Shown here piece by piece: positions 8,848 through 17,840 of a DNA stretch of 64,000 nucleotides. This stretch comes from Bordetella bronchialis (GTDB taxonomy: Bacteria; Pseudomonadota; Gammaproteobacteria; Burkholderiales; Burkholderiaceae_B). The stretch covers positions 5,146,001 to 5,210,000 of the forward strand of contig NZ_CP016170.1 in the NCBI RefSeq assembly GCF_001676705.1, written 5' to 3'. Made by a program: the position numbers and the translations under genes. The number at the start of each line of letters is the position of its first letter. Within the stretch, counting starts at the first letter, position 1. The notes under the pieces are model-generated. The model searched no databases. It worked only from the letters and a program-made list of their open reading frames with translations, and was not told the DNA's origin.

Positions 8848-9002
8848 AGTGCCGTATTCATTAGCGCACATCGAAGCAGGCTGTCGCCCGTATGGGGCAG
8901 CGGGTATGCGCCGATGAATAGCCCGGGCATCGACCACGCCAGAAGGCATGGGCGGGTGCACGGGTTTAAGTTCTGGGACCCCTGAACCTAAGGAGCAATG
9001 CC

Positions 9003-9512
9003 ATGGCAACTGCCAAGAAGGCCGCCAAGAAGGCGGTTAAGAAGACCGCAGCCAAAAAAGCTGTGAAGAAGGCCCCCGCCAAGAAGGCTGTCAAGAAGAC
9101 CGCCGTCAAGAAGGTCGCCACCAAGAAGACCGCAGTCAAAAAAGTCGCTGCCAAGAAAGTAGCGAAGAAGGCTGTCAAGAAGGCGCCGGCCAAGAAGGTA
9201 GCGAAGAAAGCCACCGTCAAGAAAGCCGCCGTCAAGAAAGTCGCCGCCAAGAAGGCCCCGGCCAAGAAAGCCGCGGTCAAGAAGGTAGCGGCCAAGAAGG
9301 CTGCCAAGAAGGCGCCCGCCAAGAAAGCGGCCGCCAAAAAGGCGCCTGCCAAAAAGGCTGCTGCGAAAAAGCCTGCCGCCAAGAAGCCTGCTGCAAAGAA
9401 GGCTGCCGCCAAGAAGCCGGCCACGCCGCCTTCGACCGCTGCCGCGCCGGGTGCGAAGACCGCGCTGAACCCTGCCGCGTCGTGGCCGTTCCCGACCGGC
9501 GGCCGTCCGTAA
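9003..9512 (+). CDS. histone H1-like Lys/Ala-rich DNA-binding protein (BpH1 type)
   Basis: A 169-residue, extremely basic nucleoid protein built from degenerate KKA/KKx units ([21 protein letters not shown]) up to residue about 140, followed by a short Ala/Pro/Thr tail ending FPTGGRP. This composition matches the BpH1 histone H1 homologue described in Bordetella pertussis, which binds DNA non-specifically and compacts it. The SD AAGGAG lies seven bases before the ATG. The repeats make length variation between strains likely. The gene is monocistronic and ends at a strong intrinsic terminator. Four of every ten or so residues are Lys, so the antisense frames are open but are artefacts. Confidence 0.9.
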   Translation: MATAKKAAKKAVKKTAAKKAVKKAPAKKAVKKTAVKKVATKKTAVKKVAAKKVAKKAVKKAPAKKVAKKATVKKAAVKKVAAKKAPAKKAAVKKVAAKKAAKKAPAKKAAAKKAPAKKAAAKKPAAKKPAAKKAAAKKPATPPSTAAAPGAKTALNPAASWPFPTGGRP

Positions 9513-9540
9513 GGTCGACACCGCAGCACTGTAGTACGAA

Positions 9541-9570
9541 AGCCACCTGGCGTTGCCAGGTGGCTTTTTT
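9541..9570 (+). terminator. intrinsic terminator of the histone-like gene
   Basis: Arms AGCCACCTGGC and GCCAGGTGGCT form a perfect 11-bp stem with a 3-nt loop, followed directly by a T-run. It starts 29 bp after the stop codon. Confidence 0.92.
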
Positions 9571-9663
9571 GCCTTGGGAAGAAAAGCAGGCCATGACATC
9601 GTGCGACAATTGGCCTGCCGTAAGACCCCTTTCTAATACTTCTTTCCAACAAAGCAGGCGGCC

Positions 9664-10224
9664 ATGTTCGGCGATATCTTCCGTTTTCTGCTCGACACGC
9701 TTTTCACCCTGTTCGGCGCCGCGCTGATCGCGCGGGCATGGATGCATGCCGTGCGCATGCATCCCTTCAACCCGGTGGCCCGCTTCATATACCAGGCCAC
9801 CAACTGGCTGGTGAATCCCTTGCGGCGCATCGTCCCGTCGGCCGGCCCGATCGACTGGGCCGCGCTGATCGCCGCATGGGTCACCGCGCTGGTCTATCTG
9901 CTGCTGATGTGGGTGACGTCCCTGGGCATGATCATCCCGCTTTCCGCGTTGCCGATGGCCTTGGGCATTTCCTTCCTGACCGTGGTCAAGTGGGTCTTCA
10001 ACCTGATCGTCTGGGTCACGCTGGCACAGGCCATCCTGTCCTGGGTCAATCCCGGCGCGCCGCTGATGCCGGTGCTGCAGGCATTGACGGATCCGCTGCT
10101 CGATCCCATCCGCCGCATCCTGCCGCGTACGCCTATCGATTTTTCGCCGCTGGTGCTGCTGGTGCTGGCGCAAGTGGCCCTGATGATCATCACACGCATC
10201 ACCTACGCCGCGTTCGGCTTGTAG
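9664..10224 (+). CDS. yggT: YggT-family integral membrane protein
   Basis: A 186-residue inner-membrane protein with about four transmembrane helices in two similar halves: TM, then NPxxRFIYQATNWLVNPLRRIVP in the first half; TM, then NPGAPLMPVLQALTDPLLDPIRRILP in the second. This duplicated NP-x-LRRI pattern is the YggT signature. Family members have been linked to membrane protein assembly, osmotic or ion homeostasis and cell-division-associated processes, but no precise activity can be given. The gene is flanked by two intrinsic terminators and is therefore probably a single-gene transcription unit. Confidence 0.9.
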   Translation: MFGDIFRFLLDTLFTLFGAALIARAWMHAVRMHPFNPVARFIYQATNWLVNPLRRIVPSAGPIDWAALIAAWVTALVYLLLMWVTSLGMIIPLSALPMALGISFLTVVKWVFNLIVWVTLAQAILSWVNPGAPLMPVLQALTDPLLDPIRRILPRTPIDFSPLVLLVLAQVALMIITRITYAAFGL

Positions 10225-10234
10225 CGGGCGATGA

Positions 10235-10274
10235 AAAAGCCTGTCTTGCGGTGGCAAGACAGGCTTTTGCTTTT
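10235..10274 (+). terminator. intrinsic terminator after yggT
   Basis: Arms AAAAGCCTGTCTTGC and GCAAGACAGGCTTTT form a perfect 15-bp stem with a GGTG loop, followed by TGCTTTT. The A-rich 5' arm and T-rich 3' side make it potentially bidirectional, also serving the convergent lipoprotein gene. Confidence 0.92.
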
Positions 10275-10359
10275 CGGCAACGGCATCCGCGACTGTGAAT
10301 GACGTTGCCCGTCGATCCCGCTTCAGGGACGGCCGGGCATGCCGGCCGCCACGGCGGCC

Positions 10360-10881
10360 TTACATCGGCGTAATGCGCGTGGGGCCATTGCCGCTGATCA
10401 CCTGGACACGCTGGCCGACACTGATCGGCACGTCGGCTTCCTGCGTCACGACGCGGGTCTCGCCGTTATCCAGGCGTACGGTGATTTCCAGGCCGGACGT
10501 CGTGCCGACGCGGTTTTCCACCATATTGCCGGCCAGGGCGCCCAGGATGGCGCCGCCCACGGTGGCAATGGTACGACCGCTGCCGCCGCCGATGGCATTA
10601 CCGGCGACACCGCCCAGCGCGCCGCCGGCGAGCAGCCCCGCGCCGCTGGACTTGTCGTTCTGGATAGTGACAGGGCGCACGCCCGTGACGACGCCGGTGC
10701 GTACGATCTGTTCGCGCTGCGCCTGGTCATAGCTGTAGACGGCGCTGGAAGCGCTGCGGTTGGCACAACCGGATACCAAGGCCACCGCGGCAACGGCCGC
10801 GGTAATGGCAACCCAGCGAGCCGCGCGCGAGCCGCGAACCCGCGCGGGGCCGAAGGAAACGGAGGGAACGGTGTTATTCAT
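10360..10881 (-). CDS. glycine-zipper outer-membrane lipoprotein (SlyB/PcP-like)
   Basis: A 173-residue lipoprotein. After a basic N-terminus and a hydrophobic stretch comes the lipobox LVSGC (Cys near residue 39). Residues about 78-120 are a glycine-zipper 2TM domain (GLLAGGALGGVAGNAIGGGSGRT and GAILGALAGNMVENR), followed by a small beta domain (EITVRLDNGETRVVTQEADVPISVGQRVQV). This is the SlyB/PcP/Slp-like layout of outer-membrane stress lipoproteins. The ATG at 10881 has the SD AGGAG upstream; a longer open frame upstream lacks signal-peptide character. It is convergent with yggT. Confidence 0.88.
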   Translation of the reverse strand: MNNTVPSVSFGPARVRGSRAARWVAITAAVAAVALVSGCANRSASSAVYSYDQAQREQIVRTGVVTGVRPVTIQNDKSSGAGLLAGGALGGVAGNAIGGGSGRTIATVGGAILGALAGNMVENRVGTTSGLEITVRLDNGETRVVTQEADVPISVGQRVQVISGNGPTRITPM

Positions 10882-11110
10882 AATGATGCGGCTCCTGTCG
10901 GTACATACCAGCGTTACGGATGATACTCCCGCGGTCCGGGCGGGATCGCCGAAATCACGCACTGGGAAATACGTTGCAACGTCTGTTTTAGCTTAGTCCG
11001 GCGGCGCGCCCGCAAGTTTCAGGCCGGGCCCTGTTTTTCTCCCGAGCCGCGTAAACGCCGGACCGCAGGGACACCGCGCTGGGAAAGCAGCGCCCCCGCG
11101 ACGGCCTTTT

Positions 11111-12058
11111 TCAGGCGGCGGCCGGCAACTTCAGGCCATAGGTCTGTTGCAGCAGATTACCAATTTCGTCCCGCGTGGGCGCGTGGTTCTGCGGCCCGCG
11201 CGAGGCGATCTTGATTGCGCCCATTACATTCGCCAGCTTGCAGCTGTCCAGCCAGCTCCATCCGCTGGTCAAGCCATGCAGCAGGCCGGCGCGATGTGCG
11301 TCGCCGCATCCCGTCGGGTCCACCACCGCCTGCGCGCGGACCGGCGCGATGGTGTGTTCGGTGCCTTCGGTCCAGAGGCTGGCGCCCTCCGCGCCACGGG
11401 TGACGATGACGGCGCGCAGGCCGGCGGCCAGTTGCGCGATGCTCTTGCCGGTGCGTTGTTCCACCACGCCGGCCTCGTAGTCGTTCACCGTCAAGGCCTG
11501 GGCCAGCTGCAGCATGCGCTGGAGGTCCGCGCCATCGAACAGCGGCATCGCCTGGCCGAGGTCGAAGACGAACGGGATCCCGGCGGCGTTCAGGCGCTGT
11601 GCGTGCGCGAACATGCCCTCTTTGGCATCCGGCGCGACGATGGCCCACTGCGCGGCCGTGCCCGTAAGATCGTTTTCGGCCGCGTGCGCCATCGCGCCCG
11701 GATGGAAGGCCGCGATCTGGTTATCGTCCAGGTCGGTGGTAATGAAACACTGCGCGGTGAAGGTCTGCGGGACGACCTTGACGTGCCGGGTGTCGATGCC
11801 CAGGCCGGCCAGGCGTTCCAGGTAGCCCCCGGCGTCCTCGCCCACGGTAGCCACCGGCAGGGGATCGCCCCCCAGCAGCTTGAGGTTGTAGGCGATATTG
11901 CCCGCGCAGCCGCCGAACTCCTTGCGCATGAACGGCGTCAGGAAGGACACGCTGAGCGAATGGATGCGGTCGGGCATGATGTGCTCCTTGAACCGGCCCT
12001 CGAACACCGCGATGGTGTCGAACGCCATGGAACCGCAGACCAGAACTGGAGCTGCCAT
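11111..12058 (-). CDS. PfkB-family carbohydrate/nucleoside kinase
   Basis: A 315-residue ribokinase/PfkB-fold kinase. The N-terminal PfkB motif area reads KEFGGCAGNIAYNLKLLGG and the catalytic/anion-hole motif near the C-terminus reads DPTGCGDAHRAGLL, with the catalytic Asp in GCGDA. The first strand (VLVCGSMAFDTIAVFEGRF) resembles the adenosine-kinase branch. It phosphorylates a sugar or nucleoside, but the substrate cannot be fixed from sequence. It is the last gene of the leftward prmA-DUF3426-pfkB unit, 26 bp after the preceding stop. Confidence 0.88.
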   Translation of the reverse strand: MAAPVLVCGSMAFDTIAVFEGRFKEHIMPDRIHSLSVSFLTPFMRKEFGGCAGNIAYNLKLLGGDPLPVATVGEDAGGYLERLAGLGIDTRHVKVVPQTFTAQCFITTDLDDNQIAAFHPGAMAHAAENDLTGTAAQWAIVAPDAKEGMFAHAQRLNAAGIPFVFDLGQAMPLFDGADLQRMLQLAQALTVNDYEAGVVEQRTGKSIAQLAAGLRAVIVTRGAEGASLWTEGTEHTIAPVRAQAVVDPTGCGDAHRAGLLHGLTSGWSWLDSCKLANVMGAIKIASRGPQNHAPTRDEIGNLLQQTYGLKLPAAA

Positions 12059-12084
12059 GTTGGGGAATCCTTTATCCAGAAAGA

Positions 12085-13527
12085 TCAGGGGAAAAATTTG
12101 TCGAGCTGGTAGCCGTTCACGTGCAAGCCGTTCACGGTCAGCGGCACGGCCAGGGTTTGCTCGGCCCCGGCCTGGAAGGGGCCACGCGTGCCCGGGGGCA
12201 GGTAGTTTTCGGGCAACAGCACCTTGCGTACGACCACTGTGTCCGAAAGATCGGTCAGCTGCAGCACCAGGGCCGGCCACGGCTGCGGTTTGTCATAGCG
12301 GTTGCGCAGGGTGACGCGCAGCGTCAGCCGCATGACGCCGTCCTCCTGCGCCACGCCGCTTTGCGGCTGCAGCGAGGACGCCGTGATGGAAATACGCTCC
12401 AGGCGGCGCGTGTACCCGACCTGGCAGCCCAGCGGCGCGCAGGCGCCCTCCAGGACGGGACGCAGCGCGGGCACGGCCGTCGCGATGGAGGTGCGGTAGA
12501 TATACACACATTGCAGCGCCAGGGCGACTAGCCCGACCAGGCAGCCAGCCACCCAGAGCCGCGCAAACAGCGAGCGACGACGCTGCACCTCTTCATCCAT
12601 GAAGATGGGCGGCGCCATGCCGGCATCGGTCAAGTCGTCGTAGCGGGTACGCGCTTCGCCGGGCACCGCGACAAAGGCAGGTTCGTCCTCGTCGACCAGG
12701 TCGCGATCGGCGTAGATGGGAAAACGGTCGTCGCGCGGCAGGGCCATATCGCGGGCCTGCTGCTCGGCGTCCTCCAGATCGTCCTGGCGGTATGGCGCAT
12801 AGGGTTCGCGGTAGCCGGCGGCATCGTCTTCATCGAAGTCTTCGACATCCTTCCGTCGTGGCGTCGTCGCGGGTCCGAAGACAGGTCCGTGCTGCTCGGG
12901 GATGGCGCGCCGGGTATCCTCCCGCCCACGCAGGACGGCGGGTTCCGGAGTGACGCCGGCAGGCACGGTCCGGGAAGGCGGAACGGCGGCGCGGGATGGC
13001 GCGGCGTGCCAGGATGCCGAACCGGCCGGCGCGTTCCCGGATGCCGCGGTGTCGGGCGAGGCCGTATCGATTGAAGCGGTATCCGGTGCCGGGGGATAGG
13101 ACGGCGCCGGATGGGAGGCCGCCTGACGGGGCGGCGCGGGATAGTACGGCGATTCCTGCGGCGCGGGATAGGACGGCGGATGGTAGGCCGGAGGTTCCTG
13201 CTGCGCGGGATAGGACGGCGGATGGTAGGCCGGCGGCTCCTGCGGCGCGCGCACGGATAGCACGGGCGACGCCTGTGCGGGCACGGCGCCCTGGGCGGAA
13301 GCGGACTCGGTGTGCGCGCCCGGGGTGGGGCGAACCGCCGGCGCGGGTGCGGACGCCGGCGTGGGCCGTGCCGGCGTGGCGGCACCCTGGCCGCCGACGA
13401 TGCAGGCCTGGCCATCGAACACCCGTGAGCAGGCGCCGCAGCGTACCAGGCCATTGCGCACGCGCAATTGATCGGCCACCACCTTGAAGGCGGTACCGCA
13501 ATGCGGGCAACGGGTGGTCATGGCCAT
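12085..13527 (-). CDS. zinc-ribbon and DUF3426 membrane-anchored protein
   Basis: A 480-residue protein in three parts. Residues 7-33 form an MJ0042-type zinc ribbon (CPHC and CGAC). Residues about 40-310 form a long Pro/Ala-rich acidic linker containing a 13-residue tandem repeat (EPPAYHPPSYPAQ and relatives). Next is a single TM helix near residues 320-342 (LWVAGCLVGLVALALQCVYI), and finally a DUF3426 beta domain. The topology suggests a cytoplasmic zinc finger and a periplasmic DUF3426 domain. The role is unknown, but the family is characteristically encoded directly behind prmA in betaproteobacteria, as here. A second ATG two codons in (13521) is an alternative start. Confidence 0.88.
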   Translation of the reverse strand: MAMTTRCPHCGTAFKVVADQLRVRNGLVRCGACSRVFDGQACIVGGQGAATPARPTPASAPAPAVRPTPGAHTESASAQGAVPAQASPVLSVRAPQEPPAYHPPSYPAQQEPPAYHPPSYPAPQESPYYPAPPRQAASHPAPSYPPAPDTASIDTASPDTAASGNAPAGSASWHAAPSRAAVPPSRTVPAGVTPEPAVLRGREDTRRAIPEQHGPVFGPATTPRRKDVEDFDEDDAAGYREPYAPYRQDDLEDAEQQARDMALPRDDRFPIYADRDLVDEDEPAFVAVPGEARTRYDDLTDAGMAPPIFMDEEVQRRRSLFARLWVAGCLVGLVALALQCVYIYRTSIATAVPALRPVLEGACAPLGCQVGYTRRLERISITASSLQPQSGVAQEDGVMRLTLRVTLRNRYDKPQPWPALVLQLTDLSDTVVVRKVLLPENYLPPGTRGPFQAGAEQTLAVPLTVNGLHVNGYQLDKFFP

Positions 13528-13551
13528 CTGCGCTACCGTCCCGGCCCGTTC

Positions 13552-14478
13552 TCAGGCCTTGCGTCCGTGCAGGCAGACCCAGCCATCGCGCTCGCGCCAC
13601 ACCGACATCGGCATCCAGCGCGCGTAGACGGCGCAGACTTCCTCGGCCTGGCGCGCCAGCACGCCGGACAGGACCAGCGATCCGCCCTGCGCCACGCGGC
13701 CGCACAGCATGGGCGCCAGCACTTTCAGCGGATTCGAGAGGATATTGGCCACGACGACGTCGCTGGCGCCTTCGCCCAGTTCGTCCGGCAGCATGGCGAG
13801 CAGCTCCACGCCGTTCACCCGCGCGTTATCGCGCGTGGCGACCACGGCCTGCTCATCGATGTCGACGGCCCAGGTACGGCCGGCGCCCAACTTGCGCGCC
13901 GCGATGGCCAGGATGCCCGATCCGCAGCCATAGTCCAGCACCGTCGCGCCGGCCGGCAGCTGTGCCTCCAGCCAGGCCAGGCAAAGATGGGTGGTGGGAT
14001 GGCTGCCGGTGCCGAAGGCCAGCCCCGGGTCGAGTTCGATATGGATATCGCCGTTCCGCTCCGGCTGCCCCAGGCCGGGTACGGCCGGATCGTCGCGGTG
14101 CCAGCTGGGCACGATCCAGATGCGGTCGGCGATATGGATGGGCCCGAACTGCTGTTGCGTCAGCCGCACCCAATCGGCGTCCGGCACATCGCGCAGCGAC
14201 CAGCCGGCGAGTGCGTCGGCATAGTCGCCGCCCAGCTCCGCGGCCACGCTTTCGACGATCTGCGCCGGATCCGTGCCGTCGGGCAGCAATGCGACCACGC
14301 GGTTGCGTTCCCAGGCCTGGACGGCAGGCTCGGTGCCCGGCTCGCCGAAGAGCGGCTGCTCGGCGTCGGTATCCCGGTCGGCGTCTTCCACGGAGACCGA
14401 CAGGACACCGGCCTCCAGCAGCGCATCGGACAGCGCTTCGGCCTGCGCCTCGGAGGAATGGAGCACCAGCTCACGCAT
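13552..14478 (-). CDS. prmA: ribosomal protein L11 methyltransferase
   Basis: A 308-residue SAM-dependent methyltransferase that trimethylates ribosomal protein L11. The N-terminal L11-recognition domain ([20 protein letters not shown]) is followed by a Rossmann methyltransferase core. Its motifs are [17 protein letters not shown], motif [20 protein letters not shown], acidic loop VDIDEQAV and the NPPY-like NILSNPL. The start follows a GGAAG SD, and the in-frame extension upstream is Arg-rich and not family-like. It leads the prmA-DUF3426-pfkB unit and follows accBC. Confidence 0.95.
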   Translation of the reverse strand: MRELVLHSSEAQAEALSDALLEAGVLSVSVEDADRDTDAEQPLFGEPGTEPAVQAWERNRVVALLPDGTDPAQIVESVAAELGGDYADALAGWSLRDVPDADWVRLTQQQFGPIHIADRIWIVPSWHRDDPAVPGLGQPERNGDIHIELDPGLAFGTGSHPTTHLCLAWLEAQLPAGATVLDYGCGSGILAIAARKLGAGRTWAVDIDEQAVVATRDNARVNGVELLAMLPDELGEGASDVVVANILSNPLKVLAPMLCGRVAQGGSLVLSGVLARQAEEVCAVYARWMPMSVWRERDGWVCLHGRKA

Positions 14479-14689
14479 GAAACGATCTTCCGTATGAATA
14501 TCCGCGGACCGGCCGGCGCCGCCCGGCTTGCGCCGCGGCCGCGCGCGGCGCATCCCTGGCTACGTCGGGCGCGCGCACCCGGTGTGCCGCGGTCCGCCCC
14601 TGCCCTGCCGTGGACCCTGGGGGCCGCGCGGCCGGACCGTCGTATTGTACGTGGGGCGGGCCGCCCGGAAACGCCCGCGCGGCTTCTGC

Positions 14690-16036
14690 TCAGGGACGCT
14701 GGGCCAGCTTCTGCTCCAGGTAATGGATGCTGGTGCCGCCCTCGATGAAACGGGCGTCCTGCAGAAGCTCCCGGTGCAGCGGAATATTGGTGGAAATCCC
14801 TTCGACGACCATTTCCGACAAGGCGATGCGCATGCGCGCCAGCGACTGCTCCCGCGTGTCGCCGTAGGTGATGACCTTGGCGATCATGGAGTCGTAGTTG
14901 GGCGGCACGAAATAACCGTTGAAGGCATGCGAGTCGATGCGCACCCCGGGACCGCCCGGCGTATGCCAGTTGGTGATCCGGCCGGGGCTGGGCACGAAGC
15001 GGAAAGGATCCTCGGCATTGATGCGGCACTCGATGGCGTGGCCTTTCAGTATCACGTCGCGCTGGCGCAGCATGAACTTCTCGCCCGCCGCGATACGGAT
15101 CTGCTGCTGGACCAGGTCGATGCCCGTGATCAGCTCGGTCACCGGATGCTCCACCTGGATACGCGTGTTCATTTCGATGAAATAGAACTCGCCGTTCTCG
15201 TAGAGGAACTCGAAGGTGCCGGCGCCGCGGTAGCCGATCTTGCGGCAGGCATCCGCGCAGCGGTCGCCGATGCGTTCGATCAGCCGCCGGGCGATGCCGG
15301 GCGCGGGGGCTTCTTCGATGACCTTCTGGTGGCGCCGCTGCATGGAGCAATCGCGCTCGCCCAGCCAGATGGCGTTACGTCCGCCGTCGGCCAGCACCTG
15401 GATTTCGATATGGCGAGGGTTCTCGAGGAACTTCTCCATATAGACTTCCGGGTTGTTGAAGGCGGCCCCGGCTTCCGAACGCGTCATATTGACGGCATTG
15501 ATCAGCGCGGCCTCGGTGTACACCACGCGCATGCCGCGGCCACCGCCGCCGCCCGCCGCCTTGATGATGACCGGATAGCCGACCTCGCGCGCGATGCGCA
15601 GGATTTCCTGGGGATTGTCGGGCAAGGCGCCTTCGGAGCCGGGCACCACCGGCACGCCGGCCTCGATCATGGCGCGCTTGGCGCTGACCTTGTCGCCCAT
15701 CAGGCGGATGGAATCCGGCCGTGGGCCAATGAAGACGAAGCCGCTCTTTTCCACCCGTTCGGCGAAATCGGCGTTCTCGGAAAGGAAGCCGTAGCCGGGG
15801 TGGATGGCTTCCGCGTCGGTCACTTCCGCCGCCGAGATGATGGCCGGCATGTTCAGGTAGCTTTCGCGCGAGGGCGGCGGCCCGATACACACCGACTCGT
15901 CAGCCAGCCGGACGTACTTGGCGTCGCGGTCCGCTTCGGAATGGACAACCACGGTCTTGATGCCCAGCTCGCGGCAGGCGCGCTGTATGCGCAGGGCGAT
16001 CTCGCCGCGGTTGGCGATCAGTATTTTTTCGAACAT
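14690..16036 (-). CDS. accC: acetyl-CoA carboxylase, biotin carboxylase subunit
   Basis: A 448-residue ATP-grasp enzyme that carboxylates the biotin of AccB, the first half-reaction of malonyl-CoA synthesis. It has the N-terminal [20 protein letters not shown], the glycine-rich ATP loop [10 protein letters not shown], the [15 protein letters not shown] segment and the active-site [14 protein letters not shown] with [16 protein letters not shown]. Length matches the family. It lies 8 bp after accB, so the two are translationally close and presumably co-expressed. Confidence 0.97.
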   Translation of the reverse strand: MFEKILIANRGEIALRIQRACRELGIKTVVVHSEADRDAKYVRLADESVCIGPPPSRESYLNMPAIISAAEVTDAEAIHPGYGFLSENADFAERVEKSGFVFIGPRPDSIRLMGDKVSAKRAMIEAGVPVVPGSEGALPDNPQEILRIAREVGYPVIIKAAGGGGGRGMRVVYTEAALINAVNMTRSEAGAAFNNPEVYMEKFLENPRHIEIQVLADGGRNAIWLGERDCSMQRRHQKVIEEAPAPGIARRLIERIGDRCADACRKIGYRGAGTFEFLYENGEFYFIEMNTRIQVEHPVTELITGIDLVQQQIRIAAGEKFMLRQRDVILKGHAIECRINAEDPFRFVPSPGRITNWHTPGGPGVRIDSHAFNGYFVPPNYDSMIAKVITYGDTREQSLARMRIALSEMVVEGISTNIPLHRELLQDARFIEGGTSIHYLEQKLAQRP

Positions 16037-16044
16037 GGGAACAG

Positions 16045-16503
16045 TCAGCCGATGACGAACAGGGGTTGGCCGTACTCGACGGGCTCGCCGTTTTCGACCA
16101 GGATTTCCTTGATGACGCCGGACTTGTCGGCCTCGATTTCATTGAGAAGCTTCATGGCTTCGATGATGCACAGCGGGTCGCCTTCCTTGACGGTCTGGCC
16201 GACGTCGACGAAGGGCGCGGCGCCGGGATTGGGCGACCGGTAGAAGGTGCCGACCATGGGCGCCTTGACCACGTGGCCCTGCACGGCTGGCGCCGCGGCG
16301 GGCGCGGCCGGCGCGGGCACGTTGGCGGCGGGTGCGGCCTGCGGCGCGGGAGCGGCCTCTGTCGGCTGGTGGTAGGCGACCGGCTGCACCGTCTGCGAGA
16401 ACTTGACGATGCGGACCTTGCCTTCGCCTTCGGTGATTTCGAGTTCGGCGATGCCGGACTCCGCCACCAGGTCGATCAGGGTCTTGAGTTTTCGGAGATC
16501 CAT
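16045..16503 (-). CDS. accB: acetyl-CoA carboxylase, biotin carboxyl carrier protein
   Basis: A 152-residue biotin carrier. An N-terminal assembly region ([20 protein letters not shown]) and an Ala/Pro-rich flexible linker (residues about 45-78) precede the biotinyl domain. The biotinylation motif is [12 protein letters not shown], with the modified Lys; the common form is EAMKMMNE. It is encoded immediately before accC and after aroQ, the usual beta/gammaproteobacterial order. Confidence 0.96.
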   Translation of the reverse strand: MDLRKLKTLIDLVAESGIAELEITEGEGKVRIVKFSQTVQPVAYHQPTEAAPAPQAAPAANVPAPAAPAAAPAVQGHVVKAPMVGTFYRSPNPGAAPFVDVGQTVKEGDPLCIIEAMKLLNEIEADKSGVIKEILVENGEPVEYGQPLFVIG

Positions 16504-16598
16504 ATAAGTGCTTCCCGGAATGTTGACGACAGGCGGCCGAGCTGCCGCGCCGCATTGGATGGTTCTGTTGTGGGGGACAGGAAAACGGTCGAACGAAG

Positions 16599-17033
16599 TC
16601 AGTGGCGCGCGGCGTAGCGAACCGCGGCTTCGTAGCCATCGGGTCCCAGGCCCGAAATCAGTCCCACCGCCAGGTCCGACAGGTAGGAGTGATGCCTGAA
16701 TGGCTCGCGCTTATACAAGTTGGACAAATGTACTTCAATAAAAGGAATGGACACGGCCGCCAGGGCGTCCCGCACCGCCACGCTGGTGTGCGTGTAGGCC
16801 GCCGCGTTGATCACGATGAAATCCGTCCCGTCCTCGCGGGCGGCCTGGATGCGTTCGACCAGCGCGCCTTCGTGATTGCCCTGCCACGCCGTCAAGGACA
16901 CGCCCAGGTCGGCAGCCAGCGCCGCCAGGCCGTCATTGATCTGCGCCAACGTCAGGCTGCCGTAGATGCCCGGTTCGCGGGTACCCAGCAGGTTCAGGTT
17001 GGGGCCGTGCAAGACCAGTATGCGTTGCGCCAT
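16599..17033 (-). CDS. aroQ: 3-dehydroquinate dehydratase, type II
   Basis: A 144-residue type II dehydroquinase, the third step of the shikimate pathway. Family motifs are visible: [20 protein letters not shown] (with the catalytic Tyr), [31 protein letters not shown] and the catalytic His in [19 protein letters not shown]. Length is typical. The ATG at 17033 gives [12 protein letters not shown]; upstream codons are not conserved-looking. It precedes accB by 95 bp. Confidence 0.97.
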   Translation of the reverse strand: MAQRILVLHGPNLNLLGTREPGIYGSLTLAQINDGLAALAADLGVSLTAWQGNHEGALVERIQAAREDGTDFIVINAAAYTHTSVAVRDALAAVSIPFIEVHLSNLYKREPFRHHSYLSDLAVGLISGLGPDGYEAAVRYAARH

Positions 17034-17232
17034 TGCTGCCAGAATGGAGGACCGGCGCCATCCGCGCACGGGGCGCGTCAGGACTGCATGCCGGGGTGAA
17101 TCGGAATCGGCGGCCGAAGCCGCCCACCTAGGCTCGCATCATGACCGCCGGGTTGCACACCAGGGGGTTTTGACACGAAAACCGCGAATAACCCCGCTTT
17201 TTACGACAATTTCGCCTATTTGTCCATGCGCG

Positions 17233-17751
17233 TTACGCCGCCAGCGCGGTCAGCGTCTTTTCCAGCGCCCCGACGTCCACCGGACCGAGGATCTGCTGTT
17301 TAATCGCGCCATCTGCGCCCAACAGGACGGTAAACGGCAGCCCTCCCGGCGCGTTACCCAGCTTGCGCATCAGGTCTATGCTGCCCGGCCCGGCGATCAG
17401 CACGGGATAGGATACCGGCACTTTCGCCATGAATTTGCCGACGTTGGCCGATGTATCGATTGCCAGCCCGAGGAACTGCACGCCGGGGTGCTGCTTATGC
17501 AGCGCATCCAGTTCCGGCATCTCTTTAACGCAGGGCGGGCACCACGTGGCCCAGAAGTTGACCAGCATGGGCTTGCCCTTCCACTGCGACAGCGGTTGCG
17601 GCTTACCTTGGGTATCGGGAAAAGACTGGGCCAGCAGGCCCGCGGCGGACCCGGCGGTATCCGCGGCGGCCGCGCCGCGGACCAGGCCGGATTGGGCAGC
17701 CGCCAGGCCGCCCAGCGCGGCCAGCGATCGGAGAACAGTGCGTCGTTTCAT
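17233..17751 (-). CDS. TlpA/ResA-like periplasmic thiol-disulfide reductase
   Basis: A 172-residue exported thioredoxin-fold protein. The N-terminus MKRRTVLRSLAALGGLAAA has twin arginines and could use Tat or Sec. The thioredoxin domain covers residues about 40-170, with active site NFWATWCPPCVKEMPELDAL (CPPC) and cis-Pro GGLPFTVLLG. Such proteins reduce periplasmic disulfides, often for cytochrome c maturation or copper-site assembly. It precedes aroQ on the same strand and is divergent from mpl. Confidence 0.9.
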   Translation of the reverse strand: MKRRTVLRSLAALGGLAAAQSGLVRGAAAADTAGSAAGLLAQSFPDTQGKPQPLSQWKGKPMLVNFWATWCPPCVKEMPELDALHKQHPGVQFLGLAIDTSANVGKFMAKVPVSYPVLIAGPGSIDLMRKLGNAPGGLPFTVLLGADGAIKQQILGPVDVGALEKTLTALAA

Positions 17752-17840
17752 CGTGTCATCTTACCCGGCGCCCGGGGCGCGCGGAAAGCCGCCAGGGCGG
17801 CGCATTGCTGCATCTACAATGCCGGCAGGAGAAACACCAT

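Noticed and set aside
4578..8930. A 1450-codon open frame on the minus strand across nrdAB.
   Set aside because: It is exactly antisense to two strongly conserved genes and is Val/Gln/His/Arg-rich, as expected from GC-skewed third positions. It has no family features.
9003..9440. A repeat array that might be mistaken for a CRISPR or minisatellite.
   Set aside because: Units are irregular, have no spacers and keep the KKA coding frame.
9003..9650. Long minus-strand frames opposite the histone-like gene, with repeats such as FLAGAFLAA.
   Set aside because: They are mirror translations of the Lys/Ala repeats. The plus frame has a good SD, a terminator and a known family match.
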